Origin: JAFMDF01 sp965277445
GTDB lineage: Bacteria > Bacteroidota > Bacteroidia > Chitinophagales > Saprospiraceae
DNA length: 64,000 nucleotides
Reading direction: 5' to 3'
Assembly: GCA_965277445.1 (NCBI GenBank)
Contig: CBDICY010000032.1
Location: 2,480,001 to 2,544,000 of the forward strand
Shown here: one piece after another, positions 16,545 through 26,053 of the stretch
How positions within the stretch are numbered: the first letter of the stretch is position 1
How the letters are laid out: every line of letters begins with the position of its first letter
The notes under the pieces: generated by a model
What the model was told of the DNA's origin: nothing
Seen by the model: only the letters and a program-made list of their open reading frames with translations
Database searches by the model: none
Program-made: the position numbers and the translations under genes

Positions 16545-19500
16545 CTATTTTATCAAAGTCATCGTCTGTCTATAGTTTTTAGTAGTTCCATCAATCAACG
16601 TCACTTCCACTAAAACGACAAAAACAGCAGGCAACATATCTCGTCCATTAAATCGCCCATCCCAACCAATAGACGGGTCATTGGGTTGTCTATCATTCGC
16701 CTGATACATTAATCGTCCTTCATAATCAAACACTTGAAATTGATCGATATTTTGAACGGAATTGCCAGAAAAAATTTGATACCTATCATGCAATCCATCC
16801 CCATTTGGGCTAAATACATTTGGTAAAAAGACTTGGCTGTCTTTACGTATGCGCACATTTGTAGTTGCACTTATACTACAACCATTTGTATCATAAGCAG
16901 TCAAAGTATAATTTTCATCTTGTGTCGGAATTAACCCTAGCGTCGAACAATCTGTGCAAACTAAAGGAGTTGTTGCCGTCCATTCGAAACGAGTGATGTC
17001 AAAATTGGCAGTAGGAATTAGAATTAAACTATCTCCTAAAGATAAATCTTGGTCGTCTCCCAAAGACAATTGATGTTCCTTAACTATTGGAATAGTAAAA
17101 TTCCTACTTGTCTGACAATCATTTTCATCTTGTACAAATAATTGATAAGCTCCTGTTGGTAAGTTGCCTATGGTAAAAGGTAATGCCCCAATCGGATGAA
17201 AGATATTGCCATCTAAGGAATATTCTGTTGTTCCATTGGCGTTTGGTAAATGCTCAATGATGATTTGACCATTTTCTTCCCCTGCACAACTAGTATTCGT
17301 CGTTTGAAAATCAACACCTAATACTTCATTCGTCGATAATTCAAAAGTGGTGGCTTTTGTACAATTATTCGCATCGACTACCGTCACTTCGTAAATACCT
17401 GTTGCTAAATTTTGGCGATTATTGGTGGTTATTCCATCTTCCCACAAGTACGTATAAGGAGCTTTTCCACCAGTAATAGCTAAATCAATGCTGCCATCTG
17501 TTTCGCCGATACAGCTTATTGAAAAACCATTATAATCAGACAATTGAGCGTCAATCTCTATTTCAGCTGATTGGATTATACTCAATCGCTCTCTACGCTG
17601 TATCCCTCTTTCGTTCACTAGGATAATGGAATACTGCCCAACAGGAACATCGGTCAAGATAGTTTCTGCGGTCGAAATACTTCCACTTTGTAAAGTGTCT
17701 TGATAAAAATCATTTAGTAAATAATAAGCAAACGGTGGTGCTCCTGTTGTAATAGTTAGTTGAATTGTACCTGTAAATTCCTCCCTGCAAATAGTATCTG
17801 CTAAGATGGTAAAACCAATTTGGCATTCATTCATTGGTGTCAAAATAGTGTTAATTGTCAAGATACTATCACAACCAAATTGATTAGTCAATACTTGGAT
17901 AGTCCTTCCTGTATCTTGTGGATTACAGCTTTCTTCGATAAAAGAAAAAGCATGACTAGGGTTTAGTTGTGTAGTAATAATTACTAGACTATCACATAAA
18001 AATTGATTAGTTAATAAAAAAGTATCTACACCAACAGCGGTTGTGTCACAAGTCATTATCGTCAACTCAGTTAACTCAGAAACTTGAGCAATCGTTTCCG
18101 TAATCAGTAGACTATCACAATTGGTACTTGTTTTTAAAACCGTTGTATCCAGCCCTGCTTCCATGGGATTACAAGTGAAATTAGTCATGAATGACTGTGG
18201 TAAATCTTCCGACAAAACAGTTTCAACCACGATTAAACTATCACAACCAAATTGATTGGTTAAAATCATTTCTTGAATGCCGAGTTCCTCACTATTACAA
18301 CTTATAAGCGTCTGATAAGTCGTGTCTAAGCGCAATAAATGAACTGTTCTAACAATCAGGCTATCGCAACCAAAAGTATTTACTAACATCGTCTGAAACA
18401 TGCCTGCTTCGATAGGGTCGCAAGTTCTTTCTGCCCAAAAGGTCGTATCTTTTCGAGCCAATTCAAAGGTTCTCAATACGATGTCGTTACAACCATTTTC
18501 GTTTCGCTCTTCCAGCATAAAAGTTCCTGTATTGGCTACATCACAAGTAAATCTCGTGTCTAAAATAGTATCTTGTTTCAATACAGTCACTTCTATCTCA
18601 TCGGTAGCACGACAGCCCATTTTATCTTCAATCGTTACCGAATAATTGCCCGTTTCATCAACTGTTATCGTTTCCATACTATCGCCCGTAGACCATAAAT
18701 ATTTAACAGCATTAGGTGCTATTAGGCTTAATCTCGTCGAATCTTTTGCACAAATCGTTGCGTTAGCTGTTTCGATCGTTACACTTATGGAATCAGGTCT
18801 AGTAATGGTTATCTCCGTACTATCTGTACAACCAATGGCATCTGTCACCGTTACTTTATAGACACCTGAAGATAAGTTGGTTAAATTTTGTTGACCATTA
18901 TAGATCGAATCTGACCAAACGATATTAAGTGGTACATTGCCCATTGGAATTGTCAACGAAATAGTACCATCTGATACATCAAAACAATTCGCATTGGTGT
19001 GAGTACTCGTAATCGAAAAACCACATTGTGGTGCTTCTATCGTAAAATTGCAAGTACTGATACAAGCATTATCATCTACTACTTCTACCAAATAATCCCC
19101 CGCCGATAAATTATCGAAGGTAACTAAGCCATCAGAAGAAATAATATTATTAAATTCTGCATCGACTAATTGCACATTATAAGGTGCCGCACCACCAAAA
19201 ATAATTAGTTCAGCGATACCATCCGAACCATTAACTTCCGACACCTGTTGTGTTACGGTACATTCTGGGTCTAATCGGACAGGGCCTGGTAAAACTATAT
19301 CGGTGAAAATCTGTTCACATTGATTCGAGTCTCGAACCGTCAGCGTATAGATACCTTGTAACAAATTCGTGAAAATAGGATTGGTCTGAAACGCACCTTG
19401 GTTTAGTTGATAAGTATAGGGCGCTGTTCCTCCTGTAATTTCAACGGTTAGTTGTCCATCGTTTCCACCTTCGCAAAGGGCAATTTCAGGCATGACTGCT

Positions 19501-21719
19501 TCCAAAGTGATAGCTTCCGCAGCAGGAATTGTTACCGATTTAGTCGCTATACAATCCCCTGATTGGGCATAGGCAATATAATCTCCTGCTGGCAAACCAG
19601 AAAAAATATTATTACTCGTATAATTTTCACCATCTATACTGTAAACGATAGTGTCTTCCATTCGATTGGTGACAATTGTAATTTGCCCATTTTGAGTTCC
19701 TGCACATAACGCTGGTCTAGGTACGGCAAAGACAATTTCAAAGCCCGCTATCGTCTCAAAATCAACAGAATCTATAGCTGTACATCCATCTTGATCTCTC
19801 GTAGTTACCACGTAAGGCTGAAGGGGCAAGTTTTGAAAAAGATTATTGGTTACAAATTCATCGTTCCCCAGACTATATTGATAAGGCGCAACCCCATTTT
19901 GAGGATTAATGAGTATACTCCCTGTTTTATTTTCATCGCAAGAAGTAGCAACAGACACCTCTGAAACCAATGTTCTTTCTACAGGAATGGTAATGCTTAG
20001 TGGAATCCTACAATCGAAATCAAAATCTCTAATAATCAGGTCATGGTTACCGCTTCCTAAAAGGGTATTGGGATTAAAAACCAATGGAAACCCATCCGAT
20101 TTTCGTAGAATATCAATCCCAATATTATCAGATCCTCCTGACAGTTCAATACTTACACCTCCATCCTCTATACCCTCACAAGTAGCAGGGGTTATTTCAT
20201 AATCCTCAATCTTTATATCCGAACCTCCTGCTATTTCTTGTTCAAATGATTTCTCACAACCGCTTGCATCTCTCACTACAATATCATAAACGCCACCTAC
20301 TAGATTAGAATACACTTTTTTAGCAGTAAAAGCTCCACCGTCAAAACTAAATTGATAGGGCGTTTCTCCTCCATTTGGTGCTAAAATAATTTGGCTTCCA
20401 TCTCCCAACGCTTCGCATTTTGCCTGCGACACTCTACTATTCCGTAAATCGAAATTAGACCCTTCTTCAATTACCACTCTCTGTTGGTCTCCACACCCCG
20501 TGTTATCTTGTACTTGCGCTAAATATTCTCCTGGTATTAAATCGGTGAAGCGACCATTTGCTTGAAAAATACCGTCTCCAATACTATACCTTAAACCACT
20601 CCCAACAGCAGCTAAGGTAACTACCCCATCTCCACGACCTTCACAAGTTTCTGAAGCAATATCAGTTGTTAATGGTACCGTTACGTTGCCTTCTATTTCA
20701 ACTGACTTTACAATACTACAGCCATTATTATCGGTTATCGTCACCTCATAGTTCCCTGCACCGATACCATTAATAATATTCGCAGTACTTGTCCCCGTTT
20801 CCCAAGCATAAGCAAATCCTCCTGAGCCACCGCTAGGATTAACCGTAAAACCACCATCTTTTTTAGGAAGACAACTAACTGCTTTAATATTAGAAATCGT
20901 AGCAAAAATAGCAGGAGATTGTCCATTGACCGTTTTAGTTGCTGTTGCTGTACAGCCGACAGCAGACGTTACCGTTACTTGATAATTACCTGGTGTGTTG
21001 ATTGTTGTAGTGCGAGTAGTCGCTCCATTTGACCAAGCATAATTCGCAAATCCCGTCGTTGCAGATAAAGTAATTGTTGGTCGCTCACAGAGTGCATTAT
21101 CTCCCGTAATTTCTACCCTAGGAATCCCTGTTTCATGACGACCTAAGTCAGAAAAATTATTGGCCCCTAGTGAAATCCATTCTGTGCCTAAACTAGCAAA
21201 TCCACAATCGCCTGAGGTATTCCCTTTTTCAATACAAGTTTTTCTAATTAAGGTATTATCTCTCGTACTATTTCCACCAATAACCCAAGCGGTGCCAGGG
21301 TCACAGCCAATCGAACCAATAATGTCAATGATTGCCCCATTTTTTCGTAAAACAATGGCATCATCTCCATTATAATTACCAAACTTAAAAGTTCCATTAC
21401 TGACTGATGCTAAAGCAATATCTGCTTTACCTTGACATAAAACAATGGTTTTGAAAGCAGCCAAAGTGGAGAAGCTAACTCTTTCTGCTATCGTAAAAGA
21501 CGCATTTCCTGTTGTTGTTTTACCATTATTATAAAATTCAATGACATAATTAGATAGGTTAACTGCGCTATTGGTAGGATTATAAATCTCTAAACATTTA
21601 TTGCAACAACCACCGTCTCCTTCTACATATTCCGAAAAAAACAGGTCATTTTGCCCGTAACTAGTTAAGCTCCAAACAAAGTAGACGATTAAAAGTAGGT
21701 TGGTCTTTTTTTCCAGCAT
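16545..21719 (-). CDS. giant secreted protein: lamin-tail domain, SprB-like repeats, type IX (CHU_C) C-terminus
   Basis: 1724 residues from the ATG at 21717-21719, chosen because a signal peptide begins there (MLEKKTNLLLIVYFVWSLTS, cut near YGQ); an ATG 27 bases upstream is less likely. Order: lamin-tail-like domain (LFFSEYVEGDGGCCNKCLEI..., about 20-190), one Ig-like domain with ANYAWSNGATT-type sequence, then about a dozen SprB-type repeats (ETPYQFSFDGGAF, NLVGGVYDIVVRDASGCE). Next comes a block of six to seven shorter repeats (TCDxxxxG...LTNQFGCDSL), more SprB repeats, and a type-B sorting domain (VFLPNVFSPNGDGLHDRYQI ... WDGRFNGRDMLPAVF ... TMTLIK). Expected to be exported by Sec, then by the type IX system, to the cell surface or medium. 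Role probably adhesive; not proven. Confidence 0.88.
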   Translation of the reverse strand: MLEKKTNLLLIVYFVWSLTSYGQNDLFFSEYVEGDGGCCNKCLEIYNPTNSAVNLSNYVIEFYNNGKTTTGNASFTIAERVSFSTLAAFKTIVLCQGKADIALASVSNGTFKFGNYNGDDAIVLRKNGAIIDIIGSIGCDPGTAWVIGGNSTRDNTLIRKTCIEKGNTSGDCGFASLGTEWISLGANNFSDLGRHETGIPRVEITGDNALCERPTITLSATTGFANYAWSNGATTRTTTINTPGNYQVTVTSAVGCTATATKTVNGQSPAIFATISNIKAVSCLPKKDGGFTVNPSGGSGGFAYAWETGTSTANIINGIGAGNYEVTITDNNGCSIVKSVEIEGNVTVPLTTDIASETCEGRGDGVVTLAAVGSGLRYSIGDGIFQANGRFTDLIPGEYLAQVQDNTGCGDQQRVVIEEGSNFDLRNSRVSQAKCEALGDGSQIILAPNGGETPYQFSFDGGAFTAKKVYSNLVGGVYDIVVRDASGCEKSFEQEIAGGSDIKIEDYEITPATCEGIEDGGVSIELSGGSDNIGIDILRKSDGFPLVFNPNTLLGSGNHDLIIRDFDFDCRIPLSITIPVERTLVSEVSVATSCDENKTGSILINPQNGVAPYQYSLGNDEFVTNNLFQNLPLQPYVVTTRDQDGCTAIDSVDFETIAGFEIVFAVPRPALCAGTQNGQITIVTNRMEDTIVYSIDGENYTSNNIFSGLPAGDYIAYAQSGDCIATKSVTIPAAEAITLEAVMPEIALCEGGNDGQLTVEITGGTAPYTYQLNQGAFQTNPIFTNLLQGIYTLTVRDSNQCEQIFTDIVLPGPVRLDPECTVTQQVSEVNGSDGIAELIIFGGAAPYNVQLVDAEFNNIISSDGLVTFDNLSAGDYLVEVVDDNACISTCNFTIEAPQCGFSITSTHTNANCFDVSDGTISLTIPMGNVPLNIVWSDSIYNGQQNLTNLSSGVYKVTVTDAIGCTDSTEITITRPDSISVTIETANATICAKDSTRLSLIAPNAVKYLWSTGDSMETITVDETGNYSVTIEDKMGCRATDEIEVTVLKQDTILDTRFTCDVANTGTFMLEERNENGCNDIVLRTFELARKDTTFWAERTCDPIEAGMFQTMLVNTFGCDSLIVRTVHLLRLDTTYQTLISCNSEELGIQEMILTNQFGCDSLIVVETVLSEDLPQSFMTNFTCNPMEAGLDTTVLKTSTNCDSLLITETIAQVSELTELTIMTCDTTAVGVDTFLLTNQFLCDSLVIITTQLNPSHAFSFIEESCNPQDTGRTIQVLTNQFGCDSILTINTILTPMNECQIGFTILADTICREEFTGTIQLTITTGAPPFAYYLLNDFYQDTLQSGSISTAETILTDVPVGQYSIILVNERGIQRRERLSIIQSAEIEIDAQLSDYNGFSISCIGETDGSIDLAITGGKAPYTYLWEDGITTNNRQNLATGIYEVTVVDANNCTKATTFELSTNEVLGVDFQTTNTSCAGEENGQIIIEHLPNANGTTEYSLDGNIFHPIGALPFTIGNLPTGAYQLFVQDENDCQTSRNFTIPIVKEHQLSLGDDQDLSLGDSLILIPTANFDITRFEWTATTPLVCTDCSTLGLIPTQDENYTLTAYDTNGCSISATTNVRIRKDSQVFLPNVFSPNGDGLHDRYQIFSGNSVQNIDQFQVFDYEGRLMYQANDRQPNDPSIGWDGRFNGRDMLPAVFVVLVEVTLIDGTTKNYRQTMTLIK

Positions 21720-21828
21720 GTTTTGTTCATAGTTTGTTGAAATCATTTGTAATGAGTCTCAAAAATACAAAACACTTGCATGAATGTCCATTATAGTAGT
21801 AAAAATATTGTTAAAAGGGTAGTAACCG

Positions 21829-22470
21829 CTAAATTTCTTTAATTACTCGATCTGCTTTTGCATAAGATAATCTGGCTAATTTCTGCGTACTATGATACGC
21901 ATCTAAGCCAGAAGTGGTAATAGACCCTGCTTTTTCAATGTCTAAATAACCATCTTCTAACAAACAATCTTTAGGGAAGAAAATTTCTGTTACCCTTCCA
22001 ATCATTAATAATGTACCGTTTACAGTTATGGGCATCTTTTCGACAAATTCAAGCCCTATTCGAACATGACTTTCTGCCACGTAGGGTGCTTTTACTATAT
22101 CACTATAAATTTCTGTTAAGGAAGCTGCTTCAAATTCAGATATTTCTACTGGATAGCGAGCAGAAGTCTGGTGCGCTTTCTTAAAAATATTCGCATTTAA
22201 GTGATTAAAAGTATATTGACCTGTCTCTAAAATATTATTGTACGTATCCCTTCTAACGGTAACGGGGCGCATGATAAATCCCATTAATGCAGGATTTGCC
22301 CCAATATGCACCACCGAACTAATCAACGACAAGTTCGTCACGCCTTCTTTACTAATCGTTCCACATAAGTTGATACTCTTGAAACCACTCAAAGAATTAA
22401 TGAGTCGTGTTCGTGATCGCTGTTCCATTGCTATAATTCCGCTTGCATCTATATATTGCGTATTTTTCAT
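21829..22470 (-). CDS. flavin reductase family protein (FMN-binding split barrel)
   Basis: 213 residues, cytoplasmic, no signal. RTRLINSLSGFKSINLCGTISKEGVTNLSLISSVVHIGANPALMGF is the N-terminal FMN-binding strand set of the DIM6/NTAB flavin reductase family, with SLISSVVHIG at the phosphate/isoalloxazine contact. RRDTYNNILETGQYTFNHLN and VNGTLLMIGRVTEIF follow as in homologues. It would bind FMN and reduce it or a linked substrate with NAD(P)H; the true substrate is unknown. It lies 73 bases downstream of the nucleoside hydrolase gene on the same strand, so co-transcription is plausible. Confidence 0.85.
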   Translation of the reverse strand: MKNTQYIDASGIIAMEQRSRTRLINSLSGFKSINLCGTISKEGVTNLSLISSVVHIGANPALMGFIMRPVTVRRDTYNNILETGQYTFNHLNANIFKKAHQTSARYPVEISEFEAASLTEIYSDIVKAPYVAESHVRIGLEFVEKMPITVNGTLLMIGRVTEIFFPKDCLLEDGYLDIEKAGSITTSGLDAYHSTQKLARLSYAKADRVIKEI

Positions 22471-22543
22471 AAATTAATTTCTTTCGTTTAGACTTGCTCT
22501 TAAATCTGTATTTGGAAGTTTAACAAAAGGAATAGCGTTAAGT

Positions 22544-23497
22544 TTATGGCTTCAAAAAAGTATCCAAGGCATTTTCAAAATTAGCTTTCATCGCAGGTAC
22601 GTCTATTTTGGTGTAGACTTTAATTGGTCGAGCTAAATTATCGTGTGGCGTCATTACTTCCTTTTCTTCAATTAATTCGGGATAAGCTAAAGCCTCTAAA
22701 ATAGCGACATCCCACATCACCCATTTTGTTTTTTCTTTATCGGTCGCTTGCCAAAAACGGTCGTAGCTTTCCCAGCGATCAATTAAATAATCTCCTATTC
22801 CGCCTCTACCTTTTAGCAATTTATCCATGACTGGTTTTTCAAAAACTAAATGCTGACTCGTCGTTGCCGTCATTACTCTAAAGTCTAAATTGGGCGTGTT
22901 AATCAAGGCATTCACCGCATTGGGATCATTATTGGTATTAAACTCTCGCTTGTTCCAGGTATTCGTTTCCACGTTATACCAAAACCCTAAATAATTGACG
23001 GATAATTTGGGGATGATCTTCGGCTCAATTAATATAGCAGACGCAATATTTGTACAAGGTCCAAGAATGACAATTGCTAGTTTTTCGCCTTCGGGCGTTG
23101 CCAAAGCTTGTTCGATAATAAAGTTAGCCGCCTCAGAAGGTTGCGCTCTTTGTTCACTCACCATTGGAAAATTACTCCCTTGTGGAGCAGGAATTGCTGT
23201 CTTTCCCATCAATGCCAAAATCTCTTCATTTAATCGCTGACTTTCTCCAACAGAGTCATTAGGTGTTCTTGGATTGGTATGCCATTGTGCAGAAGTTAAG
23301 CCAATCACGTCTAGTTTAGGTTCTAGCAAAGCCCAAGCAATGGCATATAAATCATCCACTTCATTTGCTGTATCAGCATCTATAATCACTCGAATGGGTT
23401 GACGCGTTTGCTCAAGCTGAAAAAAGCTTTCCCTTGGAAAAAGACTCGCTAAAAGGGCAAATTTTGTCGTATCTGCTAGAAATGTTCTTCTTTGCAT
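22544..23497 (-). CDS. exported nucleoside hydrolase-like protein
   Basis: 317 residues. The N-terminus MQRRTFLADTTKFALLASLF carries a short RRTF twin-arginine-like motif before a hydrophobic stretch. The nucleoside hydrolase fold begins with VIIDADTANEVDDLYA, a longer spacing variant of the DTDPGxDD calcium/ribose motif (D40, D42, D48, D49). IVILGPCTNIASAI and NYLGFWYN...EFNTNNDPNAVN (the NxDPxA-like element) follow, and MWDVAILEALAYPE supplies the C-terminal aspartate. It would cleave N-glycosidic bonds of nucleosides outside the cytoplasm; the substrate is unknown. The flavin reductase gene is just downstream. Confidence 0.85.
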   Translation of the reverse strand: MQRRTFLADTTKFALLASLFPRESFFQLEQTRQPIRVIIDADTANEVDDLYAIAWALLEPKLDVIGLTSAQWHTNPRTPNDSVGESQRLNEEILALMGKTAIPAPQGSNFPMVSEQRAQPSEAANFIIEQALATPEGEKLAIVILGPCTNIASAILIEPKIIPKLSVNYLGFWYNVETNTWNKREFNTNNDPNAVNALINTPNLDFRVMTATTSQHLVFEKPVMDKLLKGRGGIGDYLIDRWESYDRFWQATDKEKTKWVMWDVAILEALAYPELIEEKEVMTPHDNLARPIKVYTKIDVPAMKANFENALDTFLKP

Positions 23498-23902
23498 AAT
23501 TGTAAGGTAGCGAGGTTGTGAGGAGATAAGGTAATGAGGCTTCTACCTCAATTAACACCCCACAAATCCAAAAGTATGCTGCTGGTAAGGATTTTCAATC
23601 CGAAACCACTATTCGAGTCGCCTCTGGCGACAATAGCAGGCAAAAATTAGCATAAAAAGAATTTCTACGCTTGCCAGAGGCAAGCAAAATAGAGATTTCG
23701 CAGTAAAACTGCTTACCAGCAGCCCTTTTTAAAACTTGTGGGGTGTCGTTAGGCTTCTAACTATCTGATACTTTGAAATTATCTGATAGGTTAGATTTAT
23801 GGAAAACTTACCATTTGAATTCCTCAAAGCTAAACAGTTATTTCTAGTATCTACTGATTTTCTGTAGCAAATGTCCTTATCAAAACAAGAATTGAGTTGG
23901 TG
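23498..23902. other. intergenic between divergent genes, mostly a palindromic element
   Basis: No gene. The 192-base nested palindrome (23555-23746) takes half of it. A ggtagcgaggttgtgagg / aggtaatgagg word run (23507-23540) precedes it. Confidence 0.6.
23555..23746. repeat. 192-base nested palindromic element
   Basis: Three concentric perfect arm pairs: acaccccacaa 23555-23565 with 23736-23746; gctgctggtaag 23578-23589 with 23712-23723; gcctctggc 23620-23628 with 23673-23681. No coding capacity. Looks like a MITE or a dispersed palindrome rather than a simple terminator; its two flanking genes diverge. Confidence 0.75.
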
Positions 23903-23910
23903 TAGTTTTG
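23903..23910 (+). promoter_or_regulatory. possible -7 promoter element (TAnnTTTG)
   Basis: tagttttg lies 22 bases before the kinase start and fits the Bacteroidota -7 box. No convincing -33 box; low confidence. Confidence 0.3.
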
Positions 23911-23932
23911 TATTTCTTTCTACTTTCGTAGA

Positions 23933-24964
23933 ATGGATTTAAAACAACGATTTCAAGAAGCTTTCCCAACTGCTTTTTTTTTGGAAAAAGATATAACAGC
24001 CGTCAATAATTATTTAGACCATCAAGGTTGGTTACAACAAAATGAATCGCTTATTTCTCTGGAGAAACCTGGAGAGGGAAATATGAATTTTGTTTTACGA
24101 GCAACAACCAACCAACGTTCTTTTATCTTAAAACAGGCACGACCTTGGGTAGAAAAATTTCCGCAAATTGATGCGCCAGTAGAACGGGTATCTGTAGAAG
24201 CGCAATTTTTTCAAGCCTTACAAGATGTCAAAGCAATCAATCATTTTGCCCCCAAATGCTTAGGGTTTGATGAACATAATTTCATTTTAGCCACAGAGGA
24301 TTTAGGCAAAGGAGCAGACTATAGTTTTTTGTATCAAAAAGATAATTTATTAACTAGTTCGGATATAGACGGCTTGACGCAATATCTTTCGGCTTTGCAT
24401 CAAGTGGCTATTCCCGATAATTTCCCAACGAATCTAGCCATGCGGCAATTGAACCATGAACATATTTTTAATTTCCCTTACCTAGAAGAAAATGGCTTCA
24501 ATTTAGATGATGTGCAAGCAGGTTTGCAAGCTGCGGCAATACCTTATAAAACAAATGCTGCTTTAAAAACTAAAATAAAAGCTTGTGGAGACATTTATTT
24601 AGCACAGGGCAAGCATTTATTACATGGTGATTTTTATCCTGGTAGTTGGTTAAAAGTGGCAGATGGGTTGAAAGTAATTGATCCAGAATTTGGTTTTGTT
24701 GGACTCGCTGAATTTGATTTGGGGGTTTTAATTGCGCATTTACTCATGGCGGAACAACCAACAACCATTATACAATCGTTACTCAATAAATATCAGCAAC
24801 CACAAGGATTTAATCAAGCATTATTCGCTCAATTTGTGGGTATTGAAGTGCTTCGTCGCTTAATTGGTATTGCCCAACTGCCTTTGAACTTGGAAGTTGC
24901 TACGAAACAAGCATTAATGGAAAAGGCGGAAAAGATGATTATAGAAGAGAAGTTAGGACTATAA
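23933..24964 (+). CDS. phosphotransferase, methylthioribose-kinase-like
   Basis: 343 residues of the aminoglycoside phosphotransferase/MtnK kinase fold. ISLEKPGEGNMNFVLRATT is the glycine loop, SFILKQARPWVEKFPQIDAPVERVSVEAQFF holds the ATP-binding lysine and helix C, LLHGDFYPGSWL has the catalytic HGD, and VIDPEFGFVGLAEFDLGVLIAHL carries the metal-binding aspartate in the DPEFxFxG context typical of methylthioribose kinases. The HGDFYPGSW form differs from the HGDLHTGS of proven MtnK, so the substrate (methylthioribose or another sugar) is uncertain. Divergent neighbour of the nucleoside hydrolase; a nucleoside/ribose salvage link is inference. Confidence 0.82.
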   Translation: MDLKQRFQEAFPTAFFLEKDITAVNNYLDHQGWLQQNESLISLEKPGEGNMNFVLRATTNQRSFILKQARPWVEKFPQIDAPVERVSVEAQFFQALQDVKAINHFAPKCLGFDEHNFILATEDLGKGADYSFLYQKDNLLTSSDIDGLTQYLSALHQVAIPDNFPTNLAMRQLNHEHIFNFPYLEENGFNLDDVQAGLQAAAIPYKTNAALKTKIKACGDIYLAQGKHLLHGDFYPGSWLKVADGLKVIDPEFGFVGLAEFDLGVLIAHLLMAEQPTTIIQSLLNKYQQPQGFNQALFAQFVGIEVLRRLIGIAQLPLNLEVATKQALMEKAEKMIIEEKLGL

Positions 24965-24975
24965 AAAATAGTAAA

Positions 24976-25046
24976 AAATCCGTTGGGAATATAATCCACT
25001 GGGTACAAAATAATATTCCCAATGGATTAGATTCCCCAACGGATTT
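24976..25046. terminator. double-word hairpin between convergent genes
   Basis: aaatccgttgggaat (24976-24990) pairs with attccccaacggattt (25031-25046, one bulge), and ataatccactggg (24991-25003) pairs with cccaatggattag (25018-25030). It sits between the convergent kinase and sugar isomerase genes, so it likely ends both transcripts. The left half is two versions of one word (atccgttggg, atccactggg), the design seen in the word arrays. Confidence 0.7.
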
Positions 25047-25066
25047 AAATAATTGATTTAATCATT

Positions 25067-25990
25067 TTATACTGCCGCATACAGCCTATCCATTCGTTCA
25101 GCAATTTCTTGTAACCGAACTCTATCTCCACCAGCCACTTCTGCCGATCCCCAACCTTGATAGCCCACTTTTTTTAAAGCGGCATTTACCGCAGGCCAAT
25201 TGGCGTCTCCATCTCCTAACTTTACTTTAAAACCTTCCCAAATACCTTCTTGGGTTTGTTTTTTACGGCTATAATCTTTGATGTCAATTTTAATAATTCG
25301 CTTCCCTAAAGCTTCTACCCATTGAGCTGGCCAACCATATCGAACAATATTACCTACGTCAAAATACCAGCCAATCATATCACTTTCAAATTCATCAATA
25401 TATCGTGCTGCTTCTAAAGGACTGATAAGGAAATTATTCCAGACATTTTCAATCGCTATTTTAACGCCTGTTTCTTCCGCTACGGGCAAGATTTTTCTGA
25501 TTTCTGCTTGCGAACGTTCATACGCAGCAGCATAAGATACTTGCTCATTTACTACCCCAGGCACTAATAAAACCGTTGTGCCACCATATTTTTTAGTATC
25601 TCGCAACGCACTTTTCATAGATGCCACACATTTTGCTCGAACGATAGGATCAGGATGAGACAATGGCATTTTCCAATGGAAAGAATTAACTGTACCAGGT
25701 ATTTCCAAACCACTTTTGTCTCTAGCATTTAGAATCTCCTTTTCGTCCAAGTCATTTGGACTATCTAATTCTATCCCATCAAATCCTAAGTCTTTGACTA
25801 ATTTAAATTTATCCAAAACGGATAAATTCTCTTTAATCATTCCAAACTTTAGGCTCTTTTTAATAAGTGGTTGCGTTGGCTTGGCACTAATTTTAGGTGT
25901 AGGTGTAGCACAATAAGCATTGGATAAAAAAGCAAGAGATGCAGTTGCTACGGCACTTTTTTTGAGGAAAGTTCTTCTTGGTGTAGGCAT
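25067..25990 (-). CDS. Tat-exported sugar phosphate isomerase/epimerase (xylose-isomerase-like TIM barrel)
   Basis: 307 residues from the ATG at 25988-25990. The longer frame to 26038 is rejected because its first codons are simply the REP-like palindrome. The start gives MPTPRRTFLKKSAVATASLAFLS, a twin-arginine signal. The body is a TIM barrel: GMIKENLSVLDKFKLVKDLGFDGIELDSPNDL, then TTVLLVPGVVN, then VKIAIENVWNNFLISPLEA, then GWYFDVGNIVRYG, then RIIKIDIKDYSRK, with the metal-binding E/D/H pattern of AP_endonuc_2 proteins. Substrate unknown. The oxidoreductase gene lies just upstream on the same strand, a common pair in Bacteroidota sugar catabolism. Confidence 0.87.
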   Translation of the reverse strand: MPTPRRTFLKKSAVATASLAFLSNAYCATPTPKISAKPTQPLIKKSLKFGMIKENLSVLDKFKLVKDLGFDGIELDSPNDLDEKEILNARDKSGLEIPGTVNSFHWKMPLSHPDPIVRAKCVASMKSALRDTKKYGGTTVLLVPGVVNEQVSYAAAYERSQAEIRKILPVAEETGVKIAIENVWNNFLISPLEAARYIDEFESDMIGWYFDVGNIVRYGWPAQWVEALGKRIIKIDIKDYSRKKQTQEGIWEGFKVKLGDGDANWPAVNAALKKVGYQGWGSAEVAGGDRVRLQEIAERMDRLYAAV

Positions 25991-26010
25991 TGGTTTGGTT
26001 TTTCGTTCTA

Positions 26011-26043
26011 AAATCATGGTGATTTTCAAAATCACCATGATTT
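26011..26043. repeat. REP-like palindrome, copy 3 (distant from RAYT)
   Basis: 16-base perfect arms aaatcatggtgatttt (26011-26026) and complement (26028-26043), single-base loop. Same sequence as the pair that flanks the RAYT 24 kb away. It is wedged in the 63-base gap between two same-strand genes and creates a false upstream ATG for the isomerase gene. Confidence 0.9.
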
Positions 26044-26053
26044 ACTCCGATTT

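Noticed and set aside
25991..26038. 16-residue N-terminal extension of the sugar isomerase
   Set aside because: It is the REP-like palindrome read as protein; the Tat signal begins at 25990.
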